From Marinobacterium sp. LSUCC0821 (GTDB lineage Bacteria; Pseudomonadota; Gammaproteobacteria; Pseudomonadales; Balneatricaceae): DNA of 64,000 bases. Below the pieces are notes generated by a model, which saw only the letters and a program-made list of their open reading frames with translations, was not told where the DNA came from and ran no database searches. The position numbers and the translations under genes are program-made. Shown one piece after another: positions 1-8,617 of the stretch (positions are counted from its first letter, which is position 1; every line of letters begins with the position of its first letter). The stretch lies in assembly GCF_012848475.1 (NCBI RefSeq), contig NZ_CP051666.1:643501-707500 (forward strand), read 5' to 3'.

Positions 1-121
1 AAAAATTTAATTGGTTGGCTTAGGAATTTTTCTCGAGAAAACAGCAATATAAGTACAGTTAGTGATACCATACTCGCAATCTATTTGAACCCTACACAAA
101 ACCGATTTTAGAAGAGTTTTT

Positions 122-913
122 ATGAGCCGCCCAGATGATCTTAACGCTGCAATTAAAGCAGAAGATACTGACCCTAATAGCTTAATCAACCGCATCAAAG
201 CTGATCTTCGTATCGGACTTATCGGCGCTATGGATCAGGAGATTGAGCGCCTCAAAAGCTCAATGTCTGATGTGGAAGAGCGCACGATTGCGGGCTTCAC
301 TCTGTTTTTCGGTACCATCGATGGTGTTGAAGTTGTGCTTCTTAAATCGGGTATTGGCAAGGTGAATGCTGCAGTAGGTACAACACTGTTGCTGGATCAC
401 TTTAAACCGACCTGTGTAATTAACACAGGTTCTGCTGGTGGTTTTGATCCATCGCTTAATGTTGGTGATGTGGTTATCTCTGAAGAGGTCCGCCACCACG
501 ACGTAGACCTAACTGTTTTTGGTTACGAAATAGGTCAGATGGCCCGTATGCCAGCGGCTTACCAAGCGGATAATCTGCTGCTGGATATCGCTGAGCAGTC
601 TATTGCTAACTTTGCAGGTATTGGTTGCCAGCGTGGTTTGATAGGTACTGGCGATAGCTTTATGAGTAATCCGCAGCATGTAGCACGGGTTCGCTCGCTT
701 TTCCCAACAATGAAGGCTGCAGAGATGGAAGCTGCTGCGATAGCGCAGACATGTTACCGCTTTGAAGTACCATTCATTGTTATCCGTTCTCTATCGGATA
801 TTGCAGGGCAGGAGTCTAACGTTAGCTTCGATCAGTTTATTGAGACGGCGTCTGAGAACTCTGCTCAGATGGTTCTAGCGATTGTTCGTCAGCTTATTGC
901 TCTGGGTCGCTAA
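122..913 (+). CDS. mtnN: 5'-methylthioadenosine/S-adenosylhomocysteine nucleosidase
   Basis: Cytosolic enzyme that hydrolyses methylthioadenosine and S-adenosylhomocysteine to adenine plus the thioribose or ribosyl-homocysteine, which recycles methionine and feeds AI-2 synthesis. The family core starts at about residue 30 (IGLIGAMDQE) and includes LLKSGIGKV, NTGSAGG, the MEAAAIA segment and RSLSDIA. By alignment from memory with E. coli Pfs, the catalytic residues are E40, E203 and D226. The protein is 263 aa against about 232 in E. coli because of a roughly 29-residue N-terminal extension that has no signal-peptide character. The ATG has only a weak GAAG upstream, and no in-frame ATG lies nearer the core except M37, which is too late. 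The 3' end overlaps the convergent thioredoxin gene by 20 bp. Confidence 0.95.
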   Translation: MSRPDDLNAAIKAEDTDPNSLINRIKADLRIGLIGAMDQEIERLKSSMSDVEERTIAGFTLFFGTIDGVEVVLLKSGIGKVNAAVGTTLLLDHFKPTCVINTGSAGGFDPSLNVGDVVISEEVRHHDVDLTVFGYEIGQMARMPAAYQADNLLLDIAEQSIANFAGIGCQRGLIGTGDSFMSNPQHVARVRSLFPTMKAAEMEAAAIAQTCYRFEVPFIVIRSLSDIAGQESNVSFDQFIETASENSAQMVLAIVRQLIALGR

Positions 914-1400
914 GCGCTTTTATCGCCCTAACCATCTTCGGAGAGTCCCAATGGCGCTCTCCGATCACTTTGTCCAAGATATTCCCATCTCTATCGAGTA
1001 GCAGCGTCATTGGAAGGCCCTCGATTCGAAGCTTACTGAAGCTTTCGCCTGGCTCATCTAACCAAATCTCTGGCTCTTTGCCCTCAAAGTTTTCCAATAC
1101 AAAAGCTTCAACAGCCTCGGCTTCATCGCCAACATTGATGGCAATGACCCGTCCATGATTGGGTTTGAGTTCGTTGTTTAAGCGGCCAAGTGCTGGCATC
1201 TCACGAATACAGGGAGGGCACCAGGTCGCCCAAAAGTTTATAACACGTACTTCGCCGCTGGACTGGCTAATCGTGACTGGTTCACCCTCAAGCGTCTTGT
1301 AGGCGATCACTGGAAGGGATTGCGCATATCCGAATGGTGAAATGATCGCAGTGATTAGTAGTAGCGTAAGAGATAGAAGAGTGTGTACTCTGGTACCCAT
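894..1400 (-). CDS. TlpA/ResA-family periplasmic thiol-disulfide oxidoreductase
   Basis: Exported or membrane-tethered thioredoxin-like protein of 168 aa. A hydrophobic signal segment (residues 7-22) ends near a likely cleavage site around AYAQ (25-27), followed by a thioredoxin fold with the redox motif WCPPC (C61, C64) and a cis-proline region (GLPMTLLLDRDG). Family members reduce apocytochromes or other periplasmic thiols; the client here cannot be read from the sequence. It is convergent with mtnN and divergent from the dehydrogenase at 1432, with about 30 bp between the two starts, so any promoters must overlap coding sequence. Confidence 0.9.
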   Translation of the reverse strand: MGTRVHTLLSLTLLLITAIISPFGYAQSLPVIAYKTLEGEPVTISQSSGEVRVINFWATWCPPCIREMPALGRLNNELKPNHGRVIAINVGDEAEAVEAFVLENFEGKEPEIWLDEPGESFSKLRIEGLPMTLLLDRDGNILDKVIGERHWDSPKMVRAIKALSDPEQ

Positions 1401-1431
1401 ATTAACTCACCTTAAACAGTAGGATTATGTA

Positions 1432-2307
1432 ATGGCAAAGGTTGCTTTCATCGGTTTGGGCGTCATGGGTTATCCCATGGCTGGTCACTTAGTAAAAGCG
1501 GGTCACGAGGTTAAAGTTTATAACCGAACTCAAGCTAAAGCGGAAGCCTGGGTTGCTCAACATGGCGGTTCATTCGGTAAAACACCTGCTGAAGCTGCAA
1601 TTGATGCTGAGATCGTGTTTGTCTGTGTAGGAAATGACCAAGACCTTTATCAAGTTACCATAGAAGCAGAAGGTGCACTTGCCGGTATGAAGAGCGGTGC
1701 TGTTCTTGTGGATCACACAACTGCATCTGCAGAGGCTGCTCGTAAGTTGGCTGAGGTATGTAATTCACAGGGCTATGGTTTCATCGATGCCCCAGTGTCG
1801 GGTGGTCAGGCTGGTGCTGAGAATGGTGTTCTAAGTGTAATGTGTGGTGGTGAAGCTGCTACTTACGAAAAAGTTGCCCCAGTAATTGATGCCTATGCAA
1901 AGTCACAGCGACTATTGGGTGCAGCAGGCGCAGGCCAGCTGGCGAAGATGATGAATCAGATCTGTATTGCAGGGTTGGTGCAGGGTCTTGCTGAGGCGAT
2001 TCACTTTGGTCAGCAGGCAGGTATGGATGTTGCCGAAGTGATTGACGTGATTCAGCACGGTGCAGCAGGCTCGTGGCAGATGGTTAATCGCCACAAGACA
2101 ATGATTGAAGATCATTACGACTACGGCTTTGCAGTCGATTGGATGCGTAAAGACCTGGATATTGTCCTAAGTGAAGCTCGTCGTAATGGAGCACGTCTTC
2201 CGGTTACAGCAATCGTTGATCAGTTCTACGCAGAAGTTCAGGCAATGGGTGGTAACCGTTGGGATACCAGTAGCTTGCTTAAGGTGCTTCAGAAGGCGAG
2301 TAGTTAA
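1432..2307 (+). CDS. NAD(P)-dependent beta-hydroxyacid dehydrogenase (3-hydroxyisobutyrate/tartronate semialdehyde reductase family)
   Basis: Oxidoreductase of 291 aa. It has an N-terminal Rossmann fold (GLGVMGYPMAGHL, residues 8-20), the substrate-binding signature DAPVSGGQAGAENG (119-132) and the catalytic lysine in GQLAKMMNQ (K172). Members interconvert beta-hydroxyacids such as 3-hydroxyisobutyrate, tartronate semialdehyde or succinic semialdehyde derivatives with their aldehydes. There is no pathway partner nearby, so the substrate is open. A second member of the family is encoded at 13097-13972; the two are clearly different in sequence, not a recent duplication. Confidence 0.9.
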   Translation: MAKVAFIGLGVMGYPMAGHLVKAGHEVKVYNRTQAKAEAWVAQHGGSFGKTPAEAAIDAEIVFVCVGNDQDLYQVTIEAEGALAGMKSGAVLVDHTTASAEAARKLAEVCNSQGYGFIDAPVSGGQAGAENGVLSVMCGGEAATYEKVAPVIDAYAKSQRLLGAAGAGQLAKMMNQICIAGLVQGLAEAIHFGQQAGMDVAEVIDVIQHGAAGSWQMVNRHKTMIEDHYDYGFAVDWMRKDLDIVLSEARRNGARLPVTAIVDQFYAEVQAMGGNRWDTSSLLKVLQKASS

Positions 2308-2464
2308 TCTTTAGGGACTCTACGAATAAGTCCATGACAACTCAGGTATACAGTCAAAATCAGCATCAAAGCGTGTTTTCGAAGGCACCCTAGCTTATAG
2401 CTTGCAGGAATTGATCTAGATCAATAAAATGTCTGGATCAAGTTAACTAACTCGGAGAGCAACT

Positions 2465-2605
2465 ATGTCTGCTATCGATAAATACAACATGATCTCTTTG
2501 GCTCCAAGCCTTCTGATTATTGCTGCGATGATTGTTATGGGTATCGTGGGTGGCCGTCTACTCAAAAAAGCGATCGTTCGCGATGCAGAGAAAGCTTCTA
2601 AGTAA
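2465..2605 (+). CDS. small single-pass membrane protein (46 aa), unknown function
   Basis: A 46-residue ORF with a good ribosome binding site (GGAGAGC about 7 nt before the ATG). The product has a short polar N-terminus, one hydrophobic stretch of about 20 residues (roughly 11-30, LAPSLLIIAAMIVMGIVGG) and a basic, polar tail ending in AEKASK. This is the pattern of a small inner-membrane protein with the tail in the cytoplasm. It is followed within about 20 bp by an intrinsic terminator and preceded by about 150 bp of non-coding DNA, so it looks like its own transcription unit. I do not recognise the family. Confidence 0.65.
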   Translation: MSAIDKYNMISLAPSLLIIAAMIVMGIVGGRLLKKAIVRDAEKASK

Positions 2606-2623
2606 TTAGTTCGTTTTCCGATG

Positions 2624-2650
2624 AAAAAAGCCGCAAATGCGGCTTTTTTT
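2624..2650. terminator. intrinsic terminator, probably bidirectional
   Basis: Perfect 5-bp GC stem GCCGC/GCGGC with an AAAT loop (2630-2643), preceded by an A-run and followed by a run of seven T. It sits between the small membrane protein gene (plus strand) and the convergent DUF1853 gene (minus strand), so it can serve both. Confidence 0.85.
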
Positions 2651-2654
2651 GTCT

Positions 2655-3551
2655 CTAACACATAGCTTTTGTGCGCCAATCAGCCGATACCACAAAGATC
2701 CGCTGTAGCATTTGTCTTGAAACACCTTCACCCATTACTGCCCATATTTGCGTTGGCTTCATCCTATCATCCAGCATCGCAAGGATCTCAGAAGTGCTGT
2801 AACTGATGGCTCGTTGCCTGCTTGCCGGTATCAACCACTCTGAACGGTGCGGTACTAAAAATCGACAACTTTGGGGTAGGGTGCTGATAAAAGACTCAAA
2901 TTCTGAAGTTTCACACCAGGCTCCTCGTTGGGCGTTAGGGCTTAACGCCTGGTGATGCGGGCTGTTCAACTCACTGATATGGTAGAAGAGCCAGCCATAG
3001 ATTAACCCTAGTTTGTTTATTGGTGTGTCGGGACTTAAAGCTATCCCTAAGCTCTGGAGCTTGACGATGGCTGCTGGTTGGTTGAACAATTCGAGTTGGT
3101 GGTCGACTAGATGGGATACCTTACGACCTAAGGTATCGCTTAGCGAAGGGCCATGATAATCAAACAGGCTCCCAGTATCAGTTGTCTTTAAATAGAACTT
3201 TATGGCGATCTCTAAGTGGGTTAATTCGCCATTTTGACTCAGTAAAAAGTCCGCTTCACCGAGGGTTTTTCCGGTCTCATTTATCTGTATATGATCATAT
3301 ATATCAGTCACTTCAGGTGTGTTTTCTAAGTAAATTCTATACAGCTCTTCGAAATGAATCCCTAGGCGGTGCAACTGCTTTAATGGGGTGCCAAAGTATG
3401 AGGTTTTAGGACGATTAACTGACACAAGACTAGCGCTTGGATTCGAGCTATAGATTAGAGGTGCGCTGGCAAGCCAGCTCAGCTCAGCAGTCGTTTGTGC
3501 TTGTGTGTAGTGCGAATCGAATGGCGGTCTCGCGCTTTTGTCTAATTTCAT
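2655..3551 (-). CDS. DUF1853 family protein
   Basis: 298 aa, full length for the family. Recognised from the GEADFLL segment followed by LEIAIKFYL (D101, E114, K118) and the later GPSLSDTLGRKVSHL block, an arrangement reminiscent of PD-(D/E)XK nuclease-like folds. The nuclease relation is family knowledge and inference, with no activity established. No signal peptide or membrane segment is seen. It ends at the shared terminator and is divergent from the short gene at 3635. Confidence 0.8.
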   Translation of the reverse strand: MKLDKSARPPFDSHYTQAQTTAELSWLASAPLIYSSNPSASLVSVNRPKTSYFGTPLKQLHRLGIHFEELYRIYLENTPEVTDIYDHIQINETGKTLGEADFLLSQNGELTHLEIAIKFYLKTTDTGSLFDYHGPSLSDTLGRKVSHLVDHQLELFNQPAAIVKLQSLGIALSPDTPINKLGLIYGWLFYHISELNSPHHQALSPNAQRGAWCETSEFESFISTLPQSCRFLVPHRSEWLIPASRQRAISYSTSEILAMLDDRMKPTQIWAVMGEGVSRQMLQRIFVVSADWRTKAMC

Positions 3552-3634
3552 TGGCTAAAGCTAACATCCAGCGAATTGATGGGTTACTCTAACACTTAAT
3601 CCAGTATCTGTAGTGTTAATCAGGGAGTGAATAG

Positions 3635-3961
3635 ATGGCTTTGATGACTAAACGTCAAATGTTAGAGGCTGAAGCGGAACAGCGTGCCGCAAGGACAACT
3701 CGCCATCCGATGATGTCTGATACTGATATCAACTACATTCTTATGAACGGCGCGCAGATAGCGTTAAGCAAGATGAAGCGTGCTGAAGCTTATGATGATC
3801 GCCTCTACTATCACGCTCAGATTAGCGCCTATCTTGAGGTGTCGCTCTCTCGCGGTGCTGCAATTACTGATGATACTCGTGATGATCTAAACCGACTCTA
3901 TGAAGAGGCGACACATCTATATATGGAGGCGCGTCGTCAACACTCGAAGGTAGAGGCGTAA
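3635..3961 (+). CDS. hypothetical protein upstream of uvrC
   Basis: 108-aa soluble, charged and mostly helical protein, starting at an ATG with a CAGGGAG ribosome binding site. I do not recognise a domain. It ends 3 bp before the uvrC start and is surely co-transcribed with it, probably with translational coupling since uvrC begins at TTG. No cysteine clusters or transmembrane segments are visible. Confidence 0.75.
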   Translation: MALMTKRQMLEAEAEQRAARTTRHPMMSDTDINYILMNGAQIALSKMKRAEAYDDRLYYHAQISAYLEVSLSRGAAITDDTRDDLNRLYEEATHLYMEARRQHSKVEA

Positions 3962-3964
3962 TCC

Positions 3965-5785
3965 TTGTCTCAATTCGACTCCTCAGCACTGATTAAAACC
4001 CTGCCACAATCACCCGGCTGTTATCAGATGTATGACAGCAAAGGGGAGCTTCTATATGTTGGCAAGGCTAGAAACCTCAAAAATCGAGTCAGTAGTTATT
4101 TTCGATCTAACGGTCTGAGTATCAAAACCCAGGCGCTGGTTGCAAAAATTGCATCTGTTGAGATAACCACCACAGGGTCCGAAACCGAAGCGCTTCTGCT
4201 AGAACAGAACCTTATTAAGAGCAATCGTCCTCCCTACAATATATTGTTGCGTGACGATAAGTCGTACCCCTATATCTTGATTACAACAGGTGATGAATTT
4301 CCTGCTGTTCGATATCAGCGTGGTAAAAGAACCGGTAAGGGTGAGCTGTTTGGGCCTTTCCCTAGTGGCGGTGCTGTGCGTGAGTCACTGAATCTACTCC
4401 AGAAACTTTTTATGGTTCGCCAGTGTGACGATAGTTTTTTTAGGAATCGCTCTCGTCCCTGTCTTCAACATCAAATAAAACGCTGCAGCGCCCCCTGTGT
4501 AGGCCTCGTTAAGCCTGACGACTACTCCCGTGATGTACGCCATACCATGATGTTCCTACAAGGACGCAACCCATCGGTGATGAAAGAGCTTGCTGATGCT
4601 ATGGAAGATGCAGCAAGTAAATTGGAGTTTGAGAAGGCTGCAGAGCTTCGTGATCAATTGGCTCGTCTTCAGCATGTTCAAGAGCAGCAGTTTGTTACTG
4701 GCCAGCAGGGTGATGCAGATGTTTTCGGATGTGCACAACAACCCGGCGGGGTCTGTGTACATGCCCTATTTGTTCGTCAGGGACGTGTGATTGGTTCAAA
4801 AGTGTTTCATCCTAGAATTTCGATTGAAGAGTCGCCAGCAGAGGTTCTCACGGCCTTTATCGCACAGTTCTACTTAGGCGGTGGTCGTGAGATTCCGTCG
4901 AGCATTATTACTTCAGAGGCGCTTGATGATGCTGATGTGATTCAAGATGCGCTCTCTGAAGTGCGTGGCGCTAAAGTTAGCATCTCACACTCGGTACGAG
5001 GCGATCGGGCAGGGTGGCAGCGTCTTGCTCAGATGAATGCAGAGCAGAACCTCCAAGCGCAGTTGGCGAACAAGCAGAATATCTACAATCGCTTCCTAGC
5101 GTTGCAAGAGGCGTTATCTTTAGATGATATACCACAGCGCATGGAGTGCTTTGATATCAGTCACTCAAGCGGTGAAGCAACGGTCGCCTCCTGTGTGGTG
5201 TTTGATCGTAATGGCCCTCTGAAGCGTGATTATCGTAAATTTAATATTGATGGAATCACGGGCGGGGATGACTACGCCGCCATGCATCAAGCGCTGGAGC
5301 GACGTTTTGGTAAAGCGAAGTCTAGCGATGCTATTTTACCAGATCTATTAATCATAGATGGTGGTAAGGGGCAGGTCACGCAAGCGGTTGATGTGCTAGA
5401 AGAACTCGGTATTCATGAGGTACGTGTAATCGGGATTGCAAAAGGACCCACCCGTAAAGCTGGCTTCGAGATTCTAATTGATGCTGAGACTGGTGAAGAG
5501 AAGATACTTCAATCAGACTCTTTAGCTCTTCATCTCTTGCAGCATATTCGTGATGAGTCGCACCGCTTTGCTATCACGGGGCATCGCGCTCGGCGTGACA
5601 AAGCGAGAAAACAGTCTATCCTAGAAGGCATAGATGGCGTTGGCCCTAAACGCCGTCGCGAACTGTTGAAACATTTCGGCAGTGCGCGTGCTGTTGAGTC
5701 TGCGAGTATTGAAGAAATCGCAAAAGTCTCTACTATTAGCCATAATCTAGCGCAAGAGATCTACCGTGCGCTTCACCCCGAATAG
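3965..5785 (+). CDS. uvrC: excinuclease ABC subunit C
   Basis: Nucleotide excision repair endonuclease that makes both incisions around a lesion in the UvrB-DNA complex. 606 aa, the usual length. It shows an N-terminal GIY-YIG nuclease (GCYQMY...LLYVGKA, about residues 15-95), the cysteine-containing linker CLQHQIKRCSAPC, a UVR domain binding UvrB (about 200-240), the RNase H-like C-terminal nuclease with ECFDISHSSG and LLIIDGGKGQ, and tandem helix-hairpin-helix motifs at the end (EGIDGVGPKRRRELLKHFG). The start is TTG, 3 bp after the preceding stop. pgsA follows after 21 bp, as in many gammaproteobacteria. Confidence 0.97.
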   Translation: MSQFDSSALIKTLPQSPGCYQMYDSKGELLYVGKARNLKNRVSSYFRSNGLSIKTQALVAKIASVEITTTGSETEALLLEQNLIKSNRPPYNILLRDDKSYPYILITTGDEFPAVRYQRGKRTGKGELFGPFPSGGAVRESLNLLQKLFMVRQCDDSFFRNRSRPCLQHQIKRCSAPCVGLVKPDDYSRDVRHTMMFLQGRNPSVMKELADAMEDAASKLEFEKAAELRDQLARLQHVQEQQFVTGQQGDADVFGCAQQPGGVCVHALFVRQGRVIGSKVFHPRISIEESPAEVLTAFIAQFYLGGGREIPSSIITSEALDDADVIQDALSEVRGAKVSISHSVRGDRAGWQRLAQMNAEQNLQAQLANKQNIYNRFLALQEALSLDDIPQRMECFDISHSSGEATVASCVVFDRNGPLKRDYRKFNIDGITGGDDYAAMHQALERRFGKAKSSDAILPDLLIIDGGKGQVTQAVDVLEELGIHEVRVIGIAKGPTRKAGFEILIDAETGEEKILQSDSLALHLLQHIRDESHRFAITGHRARRDKARKQSILEGIDGVGPKRRRELLKHFGSARAVESASIEEIAKVSTISHNLAQEIYRALHPE

Positions 5786-5806
5786 CCCAAGGATGTACAA
5801 GGCTTA

Positions 5807-6373
5807 ATGAATCTTCCAAATATTCTAACGCTGCTGCGAATTCTTCTGATTCCGGTATTTGTTGTTGTCTACTACTGGCCTAGTGAACATTCACGCTGGA
5901 TTGCAGCAGCCATCTTCGCCATTGCTGCTTTCACTGATTGGCTGGATGGCTATCTAGCCAGAAAAATGAATCTTGTAAGCGGCTTTGGTGCCTTCTTAGA
6001 TCCGGTCGCAGATAAACTGATGGTAGCTGCGGCTCTTGTCATTATTGTTGATACCTACAGTCGTGCCTTGGTCGATTGGCCTGCACTGCTTGCTACCCCG
6101 GCAATTGTGATTGTGGGGCGTGAGATCGTAATCTCAGCACTTCGCGAATGGATGGCGGAGATTGGTAAACGCACGCAAGTAGCTGTTTCCATGATTGGTA
6201 AGGTTAAAACCGCACTTCAGATGCTCGCTATATTCCTTCTAATTGGCACCGATCCGAGTGATAGCCTAGTCTGGATTGGGGTAGGGGCGCTCTACATTGC
6301 TGCACTTCTTACGCTCTGGTCTATGATTGTCTATCTGCGAGCCGCTTGGCCCTATTTGAAAGAGGGACTTTGA
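5807..6373 (+). CDS. pgsA: CDP-diacylglycerol-glycerol-3-phosphate 3-phosphatidyltransferase
   Basis: Inner-membrane enzyme making phosphatidylglycerol phosphate, the committed step to PG and cardiolipin. 188 aa with several membrane helices and the complete CDP-alcohol phosphotransferase motif: D44-x2-D47-G48-x2-A51-R52-x8-G61-x3-D65-x3-D69 (seen in DWLDGYLAR and GAFLDPVADK). It lies 21 bp after uvrC. The transcript terminator overlaps its last codons and stop. Confidence 0.96.
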   Translation: MNLPNILTLLRILLIPVFVVVYYWPSEHSRWIAAAIFAIAAFTDWLDGYLARKMNLVSGFGAFLDPVADKLMVAAALVIIVDTYSRALVDWPALLATPAIVIVGREIVISALREWMAEIGKRTQVAVSMIGKVKTALQMLAIFLLIGTDPSDSLVWIGVGALYIAALLTLWSMIVYLRAAWPYLKEGL

Positions 6374-6384
6374 GTCCCTTTTTT
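6364..6384 (+). terminator. intrinsic terminator overlapping the pgsA stop codon
   Basis: Stem GGGACT/AGTCCC with a TTG loop followed by TTTTTT. The left arm and loop lie inside the last codons of pgsA and the stop TGA is in the hairpin, so translation termination and transcription termination are juxtaposed. It separates the uvrC-pgsA unit from the tRNA promoter downstream. Confidence 0.8.
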
Positions 6385-6453
6385 ATTGTCTAAGTGGTTA
6401 TTTTTTAAGCAGAAGTAATTGTGATTGGAAGTGCAATTAGTGGTGTGTTTCGA

Positions 6454-6481
6454 TTGACAGAGTCTGCTGAAGCTCTATAAT
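6454..6481 (+). promoter_or_regulatory. sigma-70 promoter of the tRNA operon
   Basis: Consensus -35 TTGACA (6454-6459) and -10 TATAAT (6476-6481) with a 16-bp spacer, followed by a GC-rich discriminator (ACGCGCC), as expected for a stringently controlled stable-RNA promoter. The first tRNA begins 22 bp after the -10. Confidence 0.9.
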
Positions 6482-6503
6482 ACGCGCCACTTGTTCAGCA
6501 AGT

Positions 6504-6579
6504 GCGGGAATAGCTCAGTTGGTAGAGCGCAACCTTGCCAAGGTTGAGGTCGCGAGTTCGAGCCTCGTTTCCCGCTCCA
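6504..6579 (+). tRNA. tRNA-Gly(GCC)
   Basis: 76-nt cloverleaf with acceptor GCGGGAA/TTCCCGC, discriminator T, encoded CCA, anticodon stem CAACC/GGTTG and anticodon GCC at 6537-6539. The T-loop is GTTCGAG. First of three tRNAs in one transcript downstream of pgsA. Confidence 0.97.
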
Positions 6580-6583
6580 AATT

Positions 6584-6658
6584 GGCGAGTTGGCAGAGCG
6601 GTGATGCAAATGATTGCAAATCATTACCAGGCCGGTTCGACTCCGGTGCTCGCCTCCA
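6584..6658 (+). tRNA. tRNA-Cys(GCA)
   Basis: 75-nt cloverleaf with acceptor GGCGAGT/GCTCGCC, encoded CCA, anticodon loop TTGCAAA with GCA at 6616-6618, and T-loop GGTTCGACTCC. It follows tRNA-Gly after 4 nt. Confidence 0.96.
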
Positions 6659-6677
6659 TTTGGACAAGCTCCTCACC

Positions 6678-6762
6678 GCGCGAGTGGTGGAATTGGTATA
6701 CACAAGGGATTTAAAATCCCTCGGCTTCGGCTATACGGGTTCAAGTCCCGTCTCGCGCACCA
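6678..6762 (+). tRNA. tRNA-Leu(TAA)
   Basis: 85-nt class II tRNA with acceptor GCGCGAG/CTCGCGC, discriminator A, encoded CCA, anticodon stem AGGGA/TCCCT with TAA at 6712-6714, a long variable arm (CGGCTTCGGCTATACG region) and T-loop GGTTCAAGTCC. The Gly-Cys-Leu order matches the classical gammaproteobacterial cluster after pgsA. Confidence 0.96.
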
Positions 6763-6805
6763 TCTCCCGACTTCTAACTCTTAAAAGATTCGGGATTCAT
6801 ATATT

Positions 6806-8617
6806 CTATCTAGCCGTTCTACTTTCGTTTATCAACGGGTTCTCTTTAGTAGAAAATATCGTTTCATTGTTTTTTGTAATCATCGGTTGAACTGGGAAAT
6901 CACACGCCTTTAGTGGTTTGTAGAAGAGGTATCCTTGAGCTATCTCACACCCCATATTTGTAAGCATTCTAGCTTGCGGTTCTGTTTCTATCCCTTCTAC
7001 AACAACCTCTAGTGAAAACGTGTGTGCCAGGGCAATCATCCCTTGTATCAATCGTTTAGGTTTTTGATCTTCAAGCATATGATTTACGAATGAACGGTCA
7101 ATCTTTAAGACATCAAGAGGAAGATCTTGTAGATATGAGAGTGACGAGTAGCCTGTTCCAAAGTCATCCATTGCAATGCTTAAACCCAAAGACCGTAACT
7201 CATGCATTACATTTATAGTCTGTTCCATTGAGGTCACCATCACTGTCTCGGTCAATTCAATTTGCACTTGATATGGTGAAACTTGGTACTTCGCTAATGA
7301 TTGTTTAACGAAATCAATGAAATTGGGTTTTTTGATTTGTAAGCTAGATACATTAATAGCTAACTTAAAATCAGCACCCACTTTTCCGCTCACTACCCAT
7401 TGGTTAAGTTGTTTTAACGACTCTGCAAACACCCAAGATCCAATATCCACAATAAGACCTGTGCGTTCTGCAATTGGAATAAATTCATCAGGACCTACAA
7501 AACCTAAGGATCTACTGTTCCATCTAACCAGTGCCTCTGCACCGACTATCAATCGATTGAGCAGACTTATTTTGGGTTGGTAAACTACAAAGAGCTCATC
7601 CTCTGATAGAGCCCTTCGAAGTTCATTCTCGATCTGTATTGAACGATTATTAGCTACATCCATCTCAACAGTGTACTCATTGATGGTACAACTTGAATGA
7701 TGATCTGGAATTGCTAGTGATGCGCGACGAATCAGTTCATTACCCTGGTTCATCACGTCATCACATCGGCATATTCCGATTCGGACACTTACGTAAAAAT
7801 AGAACATTCCAAGGTCATGATCACCTTTTAATAGACGCTCAATTCGTTCTGCTAAACGGCTTGATTCCTCTTCGGTCAAATCCTCTGCAATACCAACTAA
7901 TTGGTTGCCATTCCAAATACCAATCATTAATTGCTTGTTGATAGGGGATTGTTTAATGACCTTAGCTATTGCCGCCATAGCTTTATCTGCAAGCTCATGT
8001 CCGTAGCTTTTTGATAACTCTGTAATGCCATCTAACTCTATGAAATAGCTTGTTAATTTGCGTCGTTCGGCCAGTCTTTCAAAGACTGTTTTTATGAGTG
8101 AGCGACGGTTAGGTAGCCCCGTTACTGAATCGGTAAGACTGAGTTTTTTTAAAGATTCAGGGTTGCTTGTGTCAAAAAACTCGGCAATATCTGGATTGCC
8201 ACTCTCGAATGAATGTTTACCCTGATATTGGCTAAGAATATTTCTAATCCTTTGTGTCACTTCGAAGTGATCAAAGGGCTTATTCAGAAAGTCGATAGCC
8301 CCTAAAGCAAGAGCTTGTGTTTTAGTAGCGAGATCTGTCTGTGCTGTAAGAACCATAATGGGTGGGCAGCTTTCCTTAAATGTTTCTTTAAGCTGTTCCA
8401 TTACTTCAAAGCCACTTAGATAAGGCATTCTGATATCTAAGAGAATAATGTCTGGTCGTTTCTCCTGACATAAGGGTAGAACTTCTCTTGGATCAGTCAA
8501 TGAGGCTATATTCGTGAACTGTGCAGCTTCCAGAAGGTCTTCCAGAAGCATAACGTTAGCCTGATTATCATCAACAATAAGTATGTTAGCTGCTGATATA
8601 TCTTTAGCTTGCATCAC
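6806..8617 (-). CDS. response regulator with degenerate GGDEF and EAL domain (c-di-GMP phosphodiesterase)
   Basis: 603 aa. A receiver domain lies at about 10-130 (phospho-acceptor D61 in LLDIRMP), then a GGDEF-like domain at about 160-310 whose signature is replaced by NGNQL and so should not synthesise c-di-GMP. An EAL domain follows at about 330-580 with the expected catalytic motifs intact: EALVRW, NVSSLQI, ELTETVM, DDFGTGYSSL, LKIDRSF and EGIETE. Likely role: phosphorylation-controlled hydrolysis of c-di-GMP to pGpG. Its start lies directly against the stop of the upstream hybrid kinase (8618), so the two are co-transcribed and the kinase is the obvious phosphodonor. Confidence 0.92.
   Translation of the reverse strand: MMQAKDISAANILIVDDNQANVMLLEDLLEAAQFTNIASLTDPREVLPLCQEKRPDIILLDIRMPYLSGFEVMEQLKETFKESCPPIMVLTAQTDLATKTQALALGAIDFLNKPFDHFEVTQRIRNILSQYQGKHSFESGNPDIAEFFDTSNPESLKKLSLTDSVTGLPNRRSLIKTVFERLAERRKLTSYFIELDGITELSKSYGHELADKAMAAIAKVIKQSPINKQLMIGIWNGNQLVGIAEDLTEEESSRLAERIERLLKGDHDLGMFYFYVSVRIGICRCDDVMNQGNELIRRASLAIPDHHSSCTINEYTVEMDVANNRSIQIENELRRALSEDELFVVYQPKISLLNRLIVGAEALVRWNSRSLGFVGPDEFIPIAERTGLIVDIGSWVFAESLKQLNQWVVSGKVGADFKLAINVSSLQIKKPNFIDFVKQSLAKYQVSPYQVQIELTETVMVTSMEQTINVMHELRSLGLSIAMDDFGTGYSSLSYLQDLPLDVLKIDRSFVNHMLEDQKPKRLIQGMIALAHTFSLEVVVEGIETEPQARMLTNMGCEIAQGYLFYKPLKACDFPVQPMITKNNETIFSTKENPLINESRTAR

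Noticed and set aside
1-121. Gene in the first 120 bases
   Set aside because: Only a short minus-strand frame that overlaps the mtnN start and has no coding character; probably the mtnN promoter region.
6515-6890. Open frames across the tRNA genes on both strands
   Set aside because: They coincide with tRNA-Gly, -Cys and -Leu cloverleafs; the frames are by-products of the tRNA sequences.
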